Source of the DNA: Acetobacter orleanensis
Lineage (GTDB): Bacteria; Pseudomonadota; Alphaproteobacteria; Acetobacterales; Acetobacteraceae
Length of the DNA: 57,447 bases
Direction: 5' to 3'
Assembly: GCF_001581005.1 (NCBI RefSeq)
Contig: NZ_LHZV01000050.1
Location: 1 to 57,447 of the forward strand
Shown here: piece after piece, positions 1 to 9,870 of the stretch
How the letters are laid out: each line of letters starts with the position of its first letter
Numbering within the stretch: the first letter of the stretch is position 1
Program-made: the position numbers and the translations under genes
The notes under the pieces: generated by a model
What the model was told of the DNA's origin: nothing
The model's database searches: none
Seen by the model: only the letters and a program-made list of their open reading frames with translations

Positions 1-15
1 GGGGTGATTTAGGCA

Positions 16-44
16 ACAAAAAAACCGCCTCAATGGGCGGGTTT
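16..44 (-). terminator. Rho-independent terminator left of att copy 1
   Basis: Read on the minus strand, a stem CCGCC - loop CATTGA - GGCGG is followed by a run of seven T. It lies about 30 bases beyond the tRNA 3'-end fragment at 72-84, where a terminator of a minus-strand tRNA gene would sit. I infer it is the original terminator of the initiator tRNA, displaced when the island inserted. Confidence 0.6.
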
Positions 45-71
45 ATCGTGTCTTTTCAGATATTTAGCGTA

Positions 72-84
72 TGGTTGCGGGGGC
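72..84. other. Attachment-site core, copy 1 (left end of island A)
   Basis: TGGTTGCGGGGGC is identical to 16530-16542 and 57412-57424. At 57412 it is the acceptor-stem 3' end plus CCA of tRNA-fMet, so this copy is a displaced tRNA tail of the kind left by site-specific integration. Confidence 0.75.
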
Positions 85-424
85 CTGCAACCAAAGAAAA
101 CTGCCGCTTGTCAGCGGGTTTGTTGAACGTGTGCCAGCATAGTTAAGTGACTGAAACCTTGAAAGCTTTTTTCCTTACTTTCGTTTGATCCGCCCCCTAC
201 TCCTCATGGTCCGCCTGCCCCTGCCACACGGCCAGTCTCTTATTTGTGACAGAGACGATGGATGTCCTTTCCCACGATCAGGAAGGCACCAGTGCGGATC
301 TTCGGTTCACGCCCCAGGGAAAACTAGCCTATAGCTGGTGCTTCTTCCTCCTGCAGCCTCCCGAACCAGAATATCGCGTGACACGAGATCATTGATATCA
401 CGCAGAGCGGTATCCGGTGACGTC
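72..424. repeat. Island left-end module, copy 1
   Basis: About 350 bases starting at the att core are similar (roughly 75-80 percent by eye) to 16530-16880. Shared blocks include the flank after the att core (CAACCAAAGAAAACTGC), a GCACGCC/AGTCTCT-like stretch near 230, and the 3' end of fic. The conservation of this end in two islands suggests it is a structural part of the element rather than random cargo. Confidence 0.75.
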
Positions 425-1419
425 TTCGCCAGCTTCGCCCATTTGGATGAGGTCAGCTTACCCTCGAACCCGTCGAACAGACGGTTGAGTATGAGACGCT
501 GCCGGTCATTGATCGATTGACCGGCCAGATTATCCCAGAAACGGGCCTTCTGGATGACTTTTCCCAGAACCAGTTCAGCGCGATCAAAGGCGCGATCCAG
601 AGCCCCCAGAAACCAGCGCAACCAAGGCGTGATGTCCATATCCCCCTTCTGGGTGACCTCAAGGATTGCATAGTAATCCTTTCTCTCCTGACGGATCTGG
701 GCCGACAGGCTGTAAAAACGCTGGTCTGTCTGTTCCGAGCGCGCCAGCATGAGGTCGCCGATGGCCCGCGCCATGCGACCGTTCCCATCCTCAAACGGAT
801 GAATGGTGACAAACCATAGATGTGCGATGGCAGCCTTCAGCACAGGGTCCAGCGCCTGCCCGGCATTACACCAATCGAGAAAGATCTGCATCTCAGTGGG
901 TACGCTGCTGGCAGGGGATGCCTCATAGTGGACTGTCTCGCGCCCGACAGGCCCTGACACGACCTGCATGGGGCCAGTTCTGTCACCACGCCACTCTCCC
1001 ACCAGAGTGCGCGACATTCCATTTCGGTCGGTGGGAAACAAAGCCGCATGCCAGGCGAACAGCCTTTCTTCGGTCAAAGGCTCAGCGTAATGCCGGGTTG
1101 CGTCCAACATCATCTCCACGACGCCTTCGACATCCCGATCCACTGGCGCCGGCGCACCAATATCCATACCCAGTCGCCGGGCGATGGAAGAGCGTACCTG
1201 CTCGCGATCGAGGTTTTCACCCTCAATCTCGCTCGACTTGACGACGTCCTCGGTCAGGGTCTGGATTACCGCTTCCGATCTGAAATCGAAGCCGAGACTT
1301 TCCATACGCCCTAAAAGCCGACCCTGCTGGTGACGCACAGCAGCCAATGCATGGGAGATGGCATCATTGTCCCATCGGAAGTCCGGCCAGTCTCCGAGCT
1401 CATGAATGTATCGCGCCAT
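307..1419 (-). CDS. fic: Fic family protein (AMP transferase fold) with C-terminal winged helix
   Basis: A Fic-domain protein of about 370 residues. Numbered from the upstream in-frame ATG at 1455, residues 15-60 match the DUF4172-type N-terminal region, 74-79 (SSEIEG) fit the inhibitory motif (S/T)xxxE(G/N) of class II Fic proteins, and 219-230 (HPFEDGNGRMAR) is the complete catalytic loop HxFxDGNGRxxR. The tail looks like a winged helix-turn-helix. I place the start at 1419 because AAGGAG lies ten bases upstream and family members begin with a sequence like MARYIHELGDW; the 1455 ATG has no such site. Such proteins transfer AMP from ATP to hydroxyl side chains of target proteins and are held off by the inhibitory helix. 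The target is unknown. It sits 222 bases from the att core, and a deleted copy lies at the left end of island B, so it appears tied to the island itself. Confidence 0.92.
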   Translation of the reverse strand: MARYIHELGDWPDFRWDNDAISHALAAVRHQQGRLLGRMESLGFDFRSEAVIQTLTEDVVKSSEIEGENLDREQVRSSIARRLGMDIGAPAPVDRDVEGVVEMMLDATRHYAEPLTEERLFAWHAALFPTDRNGMSRTLVGEWRGDRTGPMQVVSGPVGRETVHYEASPASSVPTEMQIFLDWCNAGQALDPVLKAAIAHLWFVTIHPFEDGNGRMARAIGDLMLARSEQTDQRFYSLSAQIRQERKDYYAILEVTQKGDMDITPWLRWFLGALDRAFDRAELVLGKVIQKARFWDNLAGQSINDRQRLILNRLFDGFEGKLTSSKWAKLAKTSPDTALRDINDLVSRDILVREAAGGRSTSYRLVFPGA

Positions 1420-1594
1420 ATTCCCTGCACTCCTTGCGGAGAATATAGAGATCAATCACCGCAAGCTGCAACACTGTATCCGCATAACATGCGGGGAATA
1501 TAGCTGTCTCTCCCCACACACGTTGGTCGACGGACCAGTCGAGAAGTTACCTCGTCCTTCTCACCTGTCCTGATAAAGCCGTACCTACCGTGTC

Positions 1595-1660
1595 TTATTC
1601 CGATAGCAATGGGGGGGGAGAGGATAGTCGGCTATCGGTAATGCGGGATCGAAAGCAGCC
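1595..1660. repeat. G-run intergenic repeat (copy upstream of fic)
   Basis: ATTCCGATAGCAATGGGGGG followed by GGAGAG and a TCGGCTATCGG block. The same arrangement occurs around 16885-16904 joined to 18418-18450 (split by IS1182) and at 7050-7090. It shows that island B once carried the region upstream of fic too. Confidence 0.6.
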
Positions 1661-1701
1661 ATTCCCAGCGTTCACTTCCATGACTGCTACCGACCAACTC
1701 A

Positions 1702-1731
1702 GGCCGTTCCAGTGCAGCCACTGGAACGGCC
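1702..1731. repeat. Perfect 13-bp inverted repeat
   Basis: Arms GGCCGTTCCAGTG and CACTGGAACGGCC with a four-base loop CAGC. It lies in the gene-free interval between fic and the large ATPase gene. No T-run follows, so it is not a clear terminator. Confidence 0.7.
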
Positions 1732-1935
1732 GATGACGTGTGATAGCGGTCCTTCGCCCGTTGGACGGCTGCCGGTCGGCTACGCGCCCATGACGGCCAT
1801 TTGAACATCCTAGATTGCTGCATAAAAGCGGCCGTTCCTTACGGATCCACCGTCGCAGTAGCATCCGCCGGGAAGCTGTAGGGTCCTAGATGATCTATCG
1901 GTCGGCAGGGGATCGTTCCAAAAAGCTATGAGCCC

Positions 1936-4900
1936 CTAATTCGCTCCTTGATCATCCGACCGGCGCGCAAACGTGAACTCCAGCGCTTCGGCCCGGTCAA
2001 CTCCCGTGAGTGTGAGATCATTGCGGACCCGCACGTCAAGATTGGCGAGCGGGTCGAAGATGAAGCGCACCCGAAGCTCGCCGGCGCCGTCCTCTAGGCC
2101 GGTGACGACCGCCAGAAAGAAGTCGGGATCGTGCCGTGCCGCCGCAACCTCGCTTGCCGTGAGCGTGACGTCGGTCGGCAGCGCCGTCCCCGAACTCATC
2201 TTGATCTCGTAGCACTGACGCAGCTCGTCGATGGCATCGACGCCAACGCCCCGAACCGCGCGCAGGTCGTTGAACCTAGGCACGTCGAGCTGGAGCGCAC
2301 ACCGCACAGCGTCCAGCGCCATCCGTTCACGATCCGAGGTCGCCGGCAGAACGGTGCGCGGCGTCGAGGCGTCCCCGCCACCGCCGCCGCCCGGCTGGAA
2401 CCGACGCTCCTTGGCCTTCCGCGCCTTGGCGAACACGAGGTCTCCGGTCGGCGTGGCGCCCGCGTTGACGATTACCCCCGCGGTGGGCTCAAGCTCGCCT
2501 AACTCCCGCAGCTTGCGCACCTGCACGGTCGGCTTCGACGCCGCTTTGCCCGCTTCCGGCTTGGTCGCGCCTCCATCCTTACCCTTGGCCTTGCCCTTCC
2601 GCTGCGCCGTTTGGCGAGCCAGCTCCTCGAGGCGGTTCTTGCCATCGCCGCGCTCGGCACGCGTCTTCGGCAGCACTGCGCCGGCGGCCTGCTCGCCTAG
2701 GATTGCCCGGGGCCAGACGGCCGCCCAGGCCCATGCGGCCTTCTGCCGATCACCGGAGAACAACGACGCCACGGCCGCGCCCGCGCCCTCGGCAGAGGCG
2801 GCGATCTGCTTCGACCGGATGATGAGGCGCAACGGGTCTCGGCCGACATGCGCCTGCGCAGACAGCGTTACCCGACCACCCGCGAGATCCGCGACGATCG
2901 ACAGTTCGGGATCGACCACGACGTGGGCGGCGAGCAGATCGTCCCAATCGACGGACAGGCTGTCCAGCAGTGCCTGGTCCGCACGCACCAGCTCCTGCCG
3001 GAGCAGCGCGACCGCGCGCGAGAAGACGGGACGCAATTCGTCCCCCTCGGCGAGGCCATACGCAGGCGTCGACGCCGCCCTAAAGTCGGCCGGCGTCAGG
3101 CGAACGATGCCGAGCCCCTCTAGCAGCGGCGCCAAGGTGTCGAAGGTGGTCAGGCCTGGGCGCCAAACCGGCATGGTTGAGGGCGCGGCAGCAAGCAGCC
3201 CCTCGCCTTCGAGGGCGTAGACCGGCCGGGACGTCGTCCAGGAAGTGCCAGTCCACAGGGGTAGGCGACGCAGGGCTGTACGCTGCTGAGTGGACATGTC
3301 GGCAACCGCAGTCGAAACAAGGGTGAGCGCACGTATCGCGATACCCAAACCGGTTGGCGATGGCTGGCCGTCCGCCAGCTCCCTGAGGACAGCGAGCGCG
3401 TCCAAAGCACTGGGCAGGTTCACACCCAAGACGATCCATAGCTGCTCGAGCCCCTCGACGTGCGGCGCGAAGACGCGCCTGTTCCCGAACACGGCGGGAC
3501 CCCGCAACACCGCCTCTGGCGAACGCCACTCGCCGTCGACGAGCAGGAGCCCCGGCCGTCCCGAGCCAGCCCTGAAGGCGTTACGCAGCTGGGCCTGCGT
3601 CATGCCGTTCTCGGCGACGCCATCGCGGCGCTCGCGAAGGGTGCCGGCAAGCAACTGGTAGACCGCAAGCGCCTCGGCCTCGATGCTCGCAGTAATGGTT
3701 TTGTCCTGGAGCGCCCGCAGTCGATCGATAAGGTCGCGCTGGGTCGGGCCGGCCTTGACCCCCAACGCGGTCAAAATACCCGAACGCTGGATCTGCGCGT
3801 CGAACTTGGCCACCGTGCCCGAGCGCTCAGCCGGCCGCGGCGGGCTGCCCGGTATCTGAAGCTGAAGGTCAAGCGGACGCTGCAGCCCGCTGCCAGCGTC
3901 GGGCATCCACTTCTGGTCGGCAAGACGCGCCAGCCAAGTCGCGCGGACCTCCGGACTGGGGTTCCAATAACCGTAGTATCCGTAAGCCGGATAGGCGGTG
4001 GAAAGATCCTGATAACGCCGTTCCCAACCCCGACTCAGCGTCGCCAGCAGCGCGATCGCGCGCTTGCGCCTCGTCTTGACCGGAGCATGGGCGATGTCGG
4101 CAGCGACAGCGTCGGCGTCGGGGGACCAGTGATCCTCCAACAGGTGGGTGACCCACTGGTTGGCGCGGATACTGCTGAGCTGATCTGCCGTGCGCATCGC
4201 GGTCGCGATCGGGCTGGCGGGGCGAGGGTCGCGCTGCCAACGGACTTCCTCGTCGCCCGGCTTGATCAGGCGGGGCTCGCGCGCCACGCCCCACGCCACG
4301 AGCAACTTCTGAGCGCCGATGGCCGAACGGCCGTCCTTCTGTTTCAGGAGCCGGCTATAGTCGGGGTTGACCCAGCGGAGGCCCGGTGTCCGGCCTGCCG
4401 CCTTGGCGAAGCTGTCGACCTCGCGATCGATTGCGGCCGGAAGATACAACTCTACCGGGCGAGCCCAGCCGGCAGAGCGCTTCCCATCCTCGCCATGCCA
4501 TGTGGCGCGCAGCTCAATGTGCCGGCCCACGATGCCACCGAGGTCGCCGTGACGTTCGCGGGGGAGAGCTGCCCAGGCGTCGCGCAGGGCGAGCAGGTCG
4601 TCGTCCTCAACGCGGATCGGCTCGCCGCGGGCAAACTGGGCGTTGTCACGTGCGAGGATCGCGAACACGTCGGCGGCCGCATCGCGGTCGGCGAACAGCA
4701 CACCCAAGTGCTCCAGCGCCTCGACGAAATCCTTTGTGGGCGCTTCGGACGCGAAATATGCGGGATGCATCGTCCGGGCGAGCCCCAGCCTGACGGCGAG
4801 CGAATTCACCGACGCGCCCTTCACGAGCACCCAAGCGTGACTTGGCGACGGCCGCGCCGTCACTGAGCCGTCGCCGAGCATAATGCTCGGTTTCATCGAG

Positions 4901-6453
4901 AACGGTGTGAACTGCCCGTCGCGGACCGCGAGAGCCGCGAAGGCGACATACCAGTCCACACTGCGGTCGGGGTTGCCGTCGAGGATCGCCAAGGCGTCGA
5001 CTAGGCCAATCACCTGCGACACGTCGAGCTCCGCCAGTACCTCCCTCCAGCGGCCGGCAGGGTCGCGGACGTCACGGGGTAGCGCGGCGACGTCGGGCGC
5101 GAGGCGCTCGACATCCTCAGCCGTCAGGAGGGGCTCGAGATCAACCGCCTCAAACGCGATGTTCGCCAGCGGCGTCGGCCCGGCGCCGACGTCAATCTTG
5201 AGGGTGGAGCGCAGCGTGTCGTGGCATGCGGTCACCAACTCGCGGGCACGCTCCGTCGCCCATGCGTCACCGGGCACGACCTCGGCCAGCAGCGGGACAT
5301 GGTTCCACGCGGTGATGGGATCGACTGCGAACGCCTGCAACGCGGCCCAAGCCGTGAGCCTTGCGAGATCGGTGAAGCGATTGCGGTTCCAATCCACTGG
5401 TTGGAGAGTGGAGCGGGCAGAGTCGGGATCGAACTGGGCGTCGAGGCCAATAGAGAGACCGGTGATCACCGGAAAGGGCATCCGGTCGTAAAGGCGAAAA
5501 GGCTCCGCGGCTCCCAATGGTACGCAGACGCCGATCGGCGTCGTGGCGCCGGTGGCCTTGTTCAAGCGTCCCTCGTCGGGCTTGACCGTCCGCCTAGTTG
5601 CATAGCGGCGATAGCCGCGGCCAGCGGACTCAGGCGGGGATAGGACCTTGATATCGCAGATCGCGACATCCGCCTCCTCGTCGCCGAAGTCGATACGGCC
5701 GGCTCGGCACGGTGTCACTTGGATGGCGAAATTCAGATCGTCAGCATCGGTGCCAAGCTGACGGAAGCCCAGCGTGCGGATGCTCCTGAGGAAGACCAGC
5801 GCGTCGACGTCGAGTTCCGAAACGGCTTCCGCGACGCTGGCGCATGTTACCGACGGCTCCAGCGGGATCACGAGCATCGTGTCCCGACGCGCCGGATCGT
5901 AGACGCCCGGTACGGCCGCCTCCGGATCGCAGACGATGGGCCCTTCTTCTGTCATGACAAAGTGGAACGGCGGCGCGTGCAGGGCGATCGGGCCGCCCAA
6001 CGAATTCAACGTGCGTTGGCCGATCCCGAAGCGGCCCGCGGCGTCGGGATCCGCGTCCTTGGTCGAGAGCCACGGAAGGAGCATGGCGCCGACGTTGGCC
6101 AGCGTCACTGGCAAGCCGTCGTGGACGATGAGCAACTCGGGCCGTGGACCGTTCCGATACGCCACCTGCAGAGCCGTGGCGCCCAGGTCGTCCGCGTTCT
6201 GGAGGCATTCCACGATGCCCTGGAAAGGGCGCGGGCTGAGCGTGCTCGCTCCCCTGTCGGCTCCGCGCATGCTCGCGCGCAGCATTGCCGGCTGGTCGGC
6301 GATTATTTTGCCCAGACGCTCGACTGCGGCGCGCGCCCACTCAACCGACGCATCGAGTGGGACCCATGTGCGGTCATCCCATCCGTCCGCAAGCCGATCC
6401 GCCGCAGCTCTTCCTGCGGCCACCTCGTCGTCCCCGATAATCGCAGTTGCCAT
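1936..6453 (-). CDS. Hsp90/sacsin-like GHKL ATPase with C-terminal DUF3883 (NO VEIN)-like domain
   Basis: A 1505-residue protein. The N-terminal region has the three GHKL ATPase signatures: ECLQNADD at 82-89 (N-box, with E82 and N86), HDGLP at 111-115, and GRFGIGQ at 140-146. This is the layout of sacsin N-terminal ATPase domains. The C-terminal 130 residues resemble DUF3883/NO VEIN domains: a DELRQCYEIK segment near 1409-1418, a TASE segment, then a FFLAVV strand. A low-complexity Gly/Lys-rich linker precedes it. Proteins pairing such an ATPase with DUF3883 occur in prokaryotic defence islands, but I cannot assign a named system. The start ATG follows a GGGG-rich stretch. It is on its own, with 470 gene-free bases downstream and over 800 upstream. 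Codon use is much more GC-rich than most of the window, which points to separate acquisition. Confidence 0.85.
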   Translation of the reverse strand: MATAIIGDDEVAAGRAAADRLADGWDDRTWVPLDASVEWARAAVERLGKIIADQPAMLRASMRGADRGASTLSPRPFQGIVECLQNADDLGATALQVAYRNGPRPELLIVHDGLPVTLANVGAMLLPWLSTKDADPDAAGRFGIGQRTLNSLGGPIALHAPPFHFVMTEEGPIVCDPEAAVPGVYDPARRDTMLVIPLEPSVTCASVAEAVSELDVDALVFLRSIRTLGFRQLGTDADDLNFAIQVTPCRAGRIDFGDEEADVAICDIKVLSPPESAGRGYRRYATRRTVKPDEGRLNKATGATTPIGVCVPLGAAEPFRLYDRMPFPVITGLSIGLDAQFDPDSARSTLQPVDWNRNRFTDLARLTAWAALQAFAVDPITAWNHVPLLAEVVPGDAWATERARELVTACHDTLRSTLKIDVGAGPTPLANIAFEAVDLEPLLTAEDVERLAPDVAALPRDVRDPAGRWREVLAELDVSQVIGLVDALAILDGNPDRSVDWYVAFAALAVRDGQFTPFSMKPSIMLGDGSVTARPSPSHAWVLVKGASVNSLAVRLGLARTMHPAYFASEAPTKDFVEALEHLGVLFADRDAAADVFAILARDNAQFARGEPIRVEDDDLLALRDAWAALPRERHGDLGGIVGRHIELRATWHGEDGKRSAGWARPVELYLPAAIDREVDSFAKAAGRTPGLRWVNPDYSRLLKQKDGRSAIGAQKLLVAWGVAREPRLIKPGDEEVRWQRDPRPASPIATAMRTADQLSSIRANQWVTHLLEDHWSPDADAVAADIAHAPVKTRRKRAIALLATLSRGWERRYQDLSTAYPAYGYYGYWNPSPEVRATWLARLADQKWMPDAGSGLQRPLDLQLQIPGSPPRPAERSGTVAKFDAQIQRSGILTALGVKAGPTQRDLIDRLRALQDKTITASIEAEALAVYQLLAGTLRERRDGVAENGMTQAQLRNAFRAGSGRPGLLLVDGEWRSPEAVLRGPAVFGNRRVFAPHVEGLEQLWIVLGVNLPSALDALAVLRELADGQPSPTGLGIAIRALTLVSTAVADMSTQQRTALRRLPLWTGTSWTTSRPVYALEGEGLLAAAPSTMPVWRPGLTTFDTLAPLLEGLGIVRLTPADFRAASTPAYGLAEGDELRPVFSRAVALLRQELVRADQALLDSLSVDWDDLLAAHVVVDPELSIVADLAGGRVTLSAQAHVGRDPLRLIIRSKQIAASAEGAGAAVASLFSGDRQKAAWAWAAVWPRAILGEQAAGAVLPKTRAERGDGKNRLEELARQTAQRKGKAKGKDGGATKPEAGKAASKPTVQVRKLRELGELEPTAGVIVNAGATPTGDLVFAKARKAKERRFQPGGGGGGDASTPRTVLPATSDRERMALDAVRCALQLDVPRFNDLRAVRGVGVDAIDELRQCYEIKMSSGTALPTDVTLTASEVAAARHDPDFFLAVVTGLEDGAGELRVRFIFDPLANLDVRVRNDLTLTGVDRAEALEFTFARRSDDQGAN

Positions 6454-6914
6454 CTTTGCCCCCCCGGGAAGCGCGAACCCGTAGTCAAATAACCCTCAAG
6501 CCTCTTCTATGCTGTTCGGCTAACATCGTCATCATTCAGCAAATGGGTTTCCGACCATCCCACGGCATGGAATGTTTGAACTCTCCAGGCTGATCGAGCC
6601 GATCTTGCCTGCAGCGGCGTTCTACATGACGGCCAGAACCTGTCAGTTCGTAAGCGCCCCCCTTAACCTGCCCGTCGTGCGTGCGCCGAAATTTCGGACG
6701 CTCGCGACTCAATCAGTCGGATCCGCGCATGGTTCTGATAGGGGGAACATTGCTGCGGCGCTAAAATGGAAGTGTCTGCTTCAGTGTGCCATGCGCCCGA
6801 AAGCTGCCTGACAGCTGACGGCCCGCCTTTCCGATTCCCTGCCGCTGTTTGCTGTCACCCAGAATGTCCGGTGTTCGGTTGAAAGCCGCCCGTTCGACGG
6901 TGACCCGGGAATGG
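6454..6914. other. Gene-free interval
   Basis: Open frames here are short and lack ribosome-binding sites and protein-like composition. I see no gene; the right part leads into the intergenic repeat at 6915. Confidence 0.5.
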
Positions 6915-7110
6915 CGGCTTTGTCCCAAACGCGGTCTATCGCGGCTCGCCTAGCAATGTCGGCTTTCGGGAAGTTCCTCTAACCGCCTGTGTGTCCGCGA
7001 AGAAGGCGTTTGCCGCCTGTCTGCTGCTGCATCACTGAGCCGACAGGCAGATCGGGGGGGGGGGGAGAGTAGAATGTCGGGTTTCGGGCAACATCAACCG
7101 CAAGCAGCCA
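6915..7110 (+). repeat. Long intergenic repeat, copy 1 (stem-loop plus G-run)
   Basis: Contains CTAGCAATGTCGGCTTTCGG, then a stem-loop with arms GCCTGTC and GACAGGC, then a run of more than ten G. The reverse complement of 24830-24990 has the same blocks in the same order, with good similarity over about 160 bases. Shorter relatives lie at 15485, 19295 and 23130. Confidence 0.75.
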
Positions 7111-7285
7111 TTTGCAGTATTCACGTTCACGACGGTTCCCGACCAAGATGAGTCGTTCGCCGATCGGACTTTGAACGGCTGTTCGTGAGATTATACGGTT
7201 TGGCTCCGCAGGCAGGACATTTAATCGCTGGCGTCACGAAGTTGCGAACGATAAGACTTTGTGACGTTTAAGATTAGGGGGAAGA

Positions 7286-7747
7286 ATGTCAGCAGAGTCG
7301 ATTGTAAAGCTGAAGCTTTCTGTCTGGCGGGACTTCGCACCCGGACGGCCGCTTTCTCTATGGAAAGGCGATCAGAACGGGCAGCAAGTCATATCTAGCG
7401 ACTCGGAGATTCAGCAAGAAATCTTCTCCTGGCAGATGCGCGAAGATCCGTTCGACGGTGTTCTTGAGCAGGAGGACCGTGCCCGGTTGCGGGCGGGGTT
7501 GCTCGACAGGTTTGAGCCATCACGCAAACCTAGCGATAGGCGTGTGGAACGCCTCGACGAGTTCGTAAGCGAGGTCGACCGTATCCTAAACGGCGGCAGG
7601 GCAGAATGGACGATCAGCCTCGATCCGCCGCGGGAGGATGAGGATGCGCCTTATCGGCTCAATTCGCTGCTGGCTTTGCGCAACCAGATCGAGTGGCTGA
7701 TCGGCTCCTTTGGCGGTATACCAGGCCTGTCGGTGTCCGTGCGATGA
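7286..7747 (+). CDS. Unknown protein, first gene of PIN/AAA operon
   Basis: A 153-residue soluble, charged protein I do not recognise. It starts at an ATG preceded by the strong site GGGGGAAG. There is no signal peptide or membrane segment. The stop overlaps the ATG of the next gene (ATGA at 7744-7747), so the two are probably translationally coupled and their products made together. Its position ahead of a nuclease and an ATPase suggests an accessory, sensor or regulatory role, but nothing in the sequence proves one. Confidence 0.8.
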   Translation: MSAESIVKLKLSVWRDFAPGRPLSLWKGDQNGQQVISSDSEIQQEIFSWQMREDPFDGVLEQEDRARLRAGLLDRFEPSRKPSDRRVERLDEFVSEVDRILNGGRAEWTISLDPPREDEDAPYRLNSLLALRNQIEWLIGSFGGIPGLSVSVR

Positions 7748-9870
7748 CCTCGATGCTGACCACACCGCGGGAAGCCGAAGCTCTCCTAGCTCACCTGTTC
7801 GAGGCAGGTTCTGAGGCTCGAATCAAGGTTTCTGAAAACAAGGCGTTCGGCGCTGAAAACTGGCTCAATCTGGGGACGATCACCCTCGATCCTGGTGGTA
7901 ACAAAGCGAGCCATATGCTTATGGCGGTACGTCGGGGGAGCTTCGAATGGGTCTTGCCCTCGAGCGAAGACATCGACGCTCAGTTGTTCAAGCTCATGGG
8001 CTTCAAGGAAGCCGACCGCACAAATGGCAAGCTTCGCCGCGCCATGGACGCGATGGGTGGGATCGCGGTGCGGTTGGGACTACGGTATCCGCGTCTGGAT
8101 CCGTTCGCGCTGGAAGGTATGCCTTACCGGCGTTCGACAACCGTAGTGGCGGACACCAGCGCAGTTATCCAAGGCGGACTCGATTTCGTAGCGCGACATC
8201 TGCACCCCGCGGCAAGGATCAAGGTGCCGGCCATCGTTCAAATGGAGATCGTCAATTTTGCCGAACGTTTCTTGAGCACGCGTCGCGCGTCAAAGATCAG
8301 ACCGCTCGACATCCTCATCGACCACATGCTCAGCCAGGGCGGTCAGCGGGTGCTGCTGCGTCTCGAACTAAACACCGACACGGAGATCGAGCGCAATTTT
8401 CTTTTAGGCGATCCTCTTCGCAGCGCCTTTATGAAGGACTCAGACCCCGAACTGACCGAGCTCAACTTGAGTGTGCGCATCAAAGCTTATGCCGATCGCC
8501 TCATTCTTGAGAGCGCGCGACAGCATCAGGCCCAGTCCAATCTGGGCCACAAGGTGCAGCTCCTGACAAGTGATCAAGGACTTGCGCGCATGGCGCTGGC
8601 CGAAGGCATCGTACCGACGTATTTTAACTCGGTCGTCGCAAGCGATCTGTTCGGACGCCGACTGACCGGGATCAATCTCGATCCTTTCAGTGGGAAGCTG
8701 CGCGAGTGCTCGCTGGCTTCCGTGTTGTGGGAGCTCGCCACCGCCTTTGGTAGTGTCCGGTTGGAGTCCTCTACCAGCGACCAGCACATCGAAATTGCAG
8801 CATTCGGTGAGGGACTGAACTGGTCTCCGGTGCAATCGCATGGCGACCTGCTCTGGTGCGAGCACTACGGATGTGTTGCACCAGAATATCCGCCGATCTC
8901 GGCCGGTGCCGCCGGCACTCCGGGGCCGGCGCTGTTGGCGACACCGAAAACGATATCCGCCTCGGAAACTCCCGATACCTCCGATCAGGTTCGAGAGAAG
9001 GCGGCAACTGGGGCCGTCCGCACGGCTCACGCAGGCGCCAAGACCGTGGGTGTGAAGGCACTCAAGGCACAGCAGCCGGTCGCAGCCGGCGCAAGTCGGC
9101 CCCAGCGGTTCAACGTAGCGACGTTCTTCGCCTTGCTCGATGGGCTCGACACAGAGCAATCGCTGCCAGAAGAAGCTGTTCTAAAACTGGCGGGCGCGAA
9201 AAAAAGGGCAGGCATCGACGACTGCCGTCGTTTCCTCCTGTCAGGCAGATATGTCGTTATCAATGGCCACTCCTGGAACGCGACACCAACCGGCTCAGCT
9301 TTGGCGATTGCGCTCAGGAACGAAGATAACCAGACGGCCTTCGAGGCTTTGCAGTATGCGGATTCCTTTGCTAAATTCGCTAGCCATGTAGCAGAGGTCC
9401 CCGTGGGATCAACGATCCCGCCAGGCAATTTCGAGCGCGCCTTCAAAACTTATAAAACGTTGGGGGAAATCACGCTGATCTGCGCGCCAATTTATGAAGA
9501 GGGACTATATCCCACCCCCGTCACCCCGACGGCTGAAGCGTTTGCACCGCTTGCGCTCACGCATTTCAACGCGCTCGACACCGGGGACAAACTCGTGTCG
9601 ACCGGCGCCTGGCTGGAGAGGCTGATCAGGAACGAGGGCATTCATCCCGAGATCGCGCGTGCGCGCCTCAGTGATGCGAGCGGCGCTGGTCTACTTCACC
9701 GATCGACCGAAGGCTCTACGACCGATGTTCGCAATGACCGGCATATTCTGCAGGTGCTTCGTGCTCGCGGTGGTCATCCCGTGATCGACACGGTACATCT
9801 CTACAGGGGCGACTATTTGATACCAGGTAAGGCCAGTACCAGTCTCCGCATCTTGGAGGCGACGCGATGA
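7744..9870 (+). CDS. PIN-domain nuclease-like protein, second gene of operon
   Basis: I take the ATG at 7744, which overlaps the previous stop as ATGA, over an in-frame ATG 51 bases upstream. The product is about 708 residues. Residues 130-310 fit a PIN ribonuclease fold: VADTSAV (D137), VQMEIVNF (E168), an acidic ADRLILE segment (D251) and LLTSDQGLARMA (D277), the spacing of the acidic metal-binding residues seen in PIN proteins. Before it is an unknown N-terminal domain of about 125 residues. After it come a low-complexity Ala/Thr-rich linker (roughly 370-450) and a C-terminal region with a helix-rich, possibly winged-helix segment. This is far larger than VapC-type PIN toxins (about 130 residues). 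Its stop overlaps the start of the ATPase gene. Confidence 0.8.
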   Translation: MTSMLTTPREAEALLAHLFEAGSEARIKVSENKAFGAENWLNLGTITLDPGGNKASHMLMAVRRGSFEWVLPSSEDIDAQLFKLMGFKEADRTNGKLRRAMDAMGGIAVRLGLRYPRLDPFALEGMPYRRSTTVVADTSAVIQGGLDFVARHLHPAARIKVPAIVQMEIVNFAERFLSTRRASKIRPLDILIDHMLSQGGQRVLLRLELNTDTEIERNFLLGDPLRSAFMKDSDPELTELNLSVRIKAYADRLILESARQHQAQSNLGHKVQLLTSDQGLARMALAEGIVPTYFNSVVASDLFGRRLTGINLDPFSGKLRECSLASVLWELATAFGSVRLESSTSDQHIEIAAFGEGLNWSPVQSHGDLLWCEHYGCVAPEYPPISAGAAGTPGPALLATPKTISASETPDTSDQVREKAATGAVRTAHAGAKTVGVKALKAQQPVAAGASRPQRFNVATFFALLDGLDTEQSLPEEAVLKLAGAKKRAGIDDCRRFLLSGRYVVINGHSWNATPTGSALAIALRNEDNQTAFEALQYADSFAKFASHVAEVPVGSTIPPGNFERAFKTYKTLGEITLICAPIYEEGLYPTPVTPTAEAFAPLALTHFNALDTGDKLVSTGAWLERLIRNEGIHPEIARARLSDASGAGLLHRSTEGSTTDVRNDRHILQVLRARGGHPVIDTVHLYRGDYLIPGKASTSLRILEATR

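Noticed and set aside
3460..4866. Long open frame on the plus strand inside the Hsp90-like ATPase gene
   Set aside because: It is antisense to a clear GC-rich coding gene; such frames arise because high GC lowers stop frequency. The translation is Arg/Gly/Ala-rich with no domain.
6572..6811. 79-codon plus-strand frame between the ATPase and PIN operon
   Set aside because: No ribosome-binding site and no protein-like pattern; the region is part of the intergenic repeat zone.
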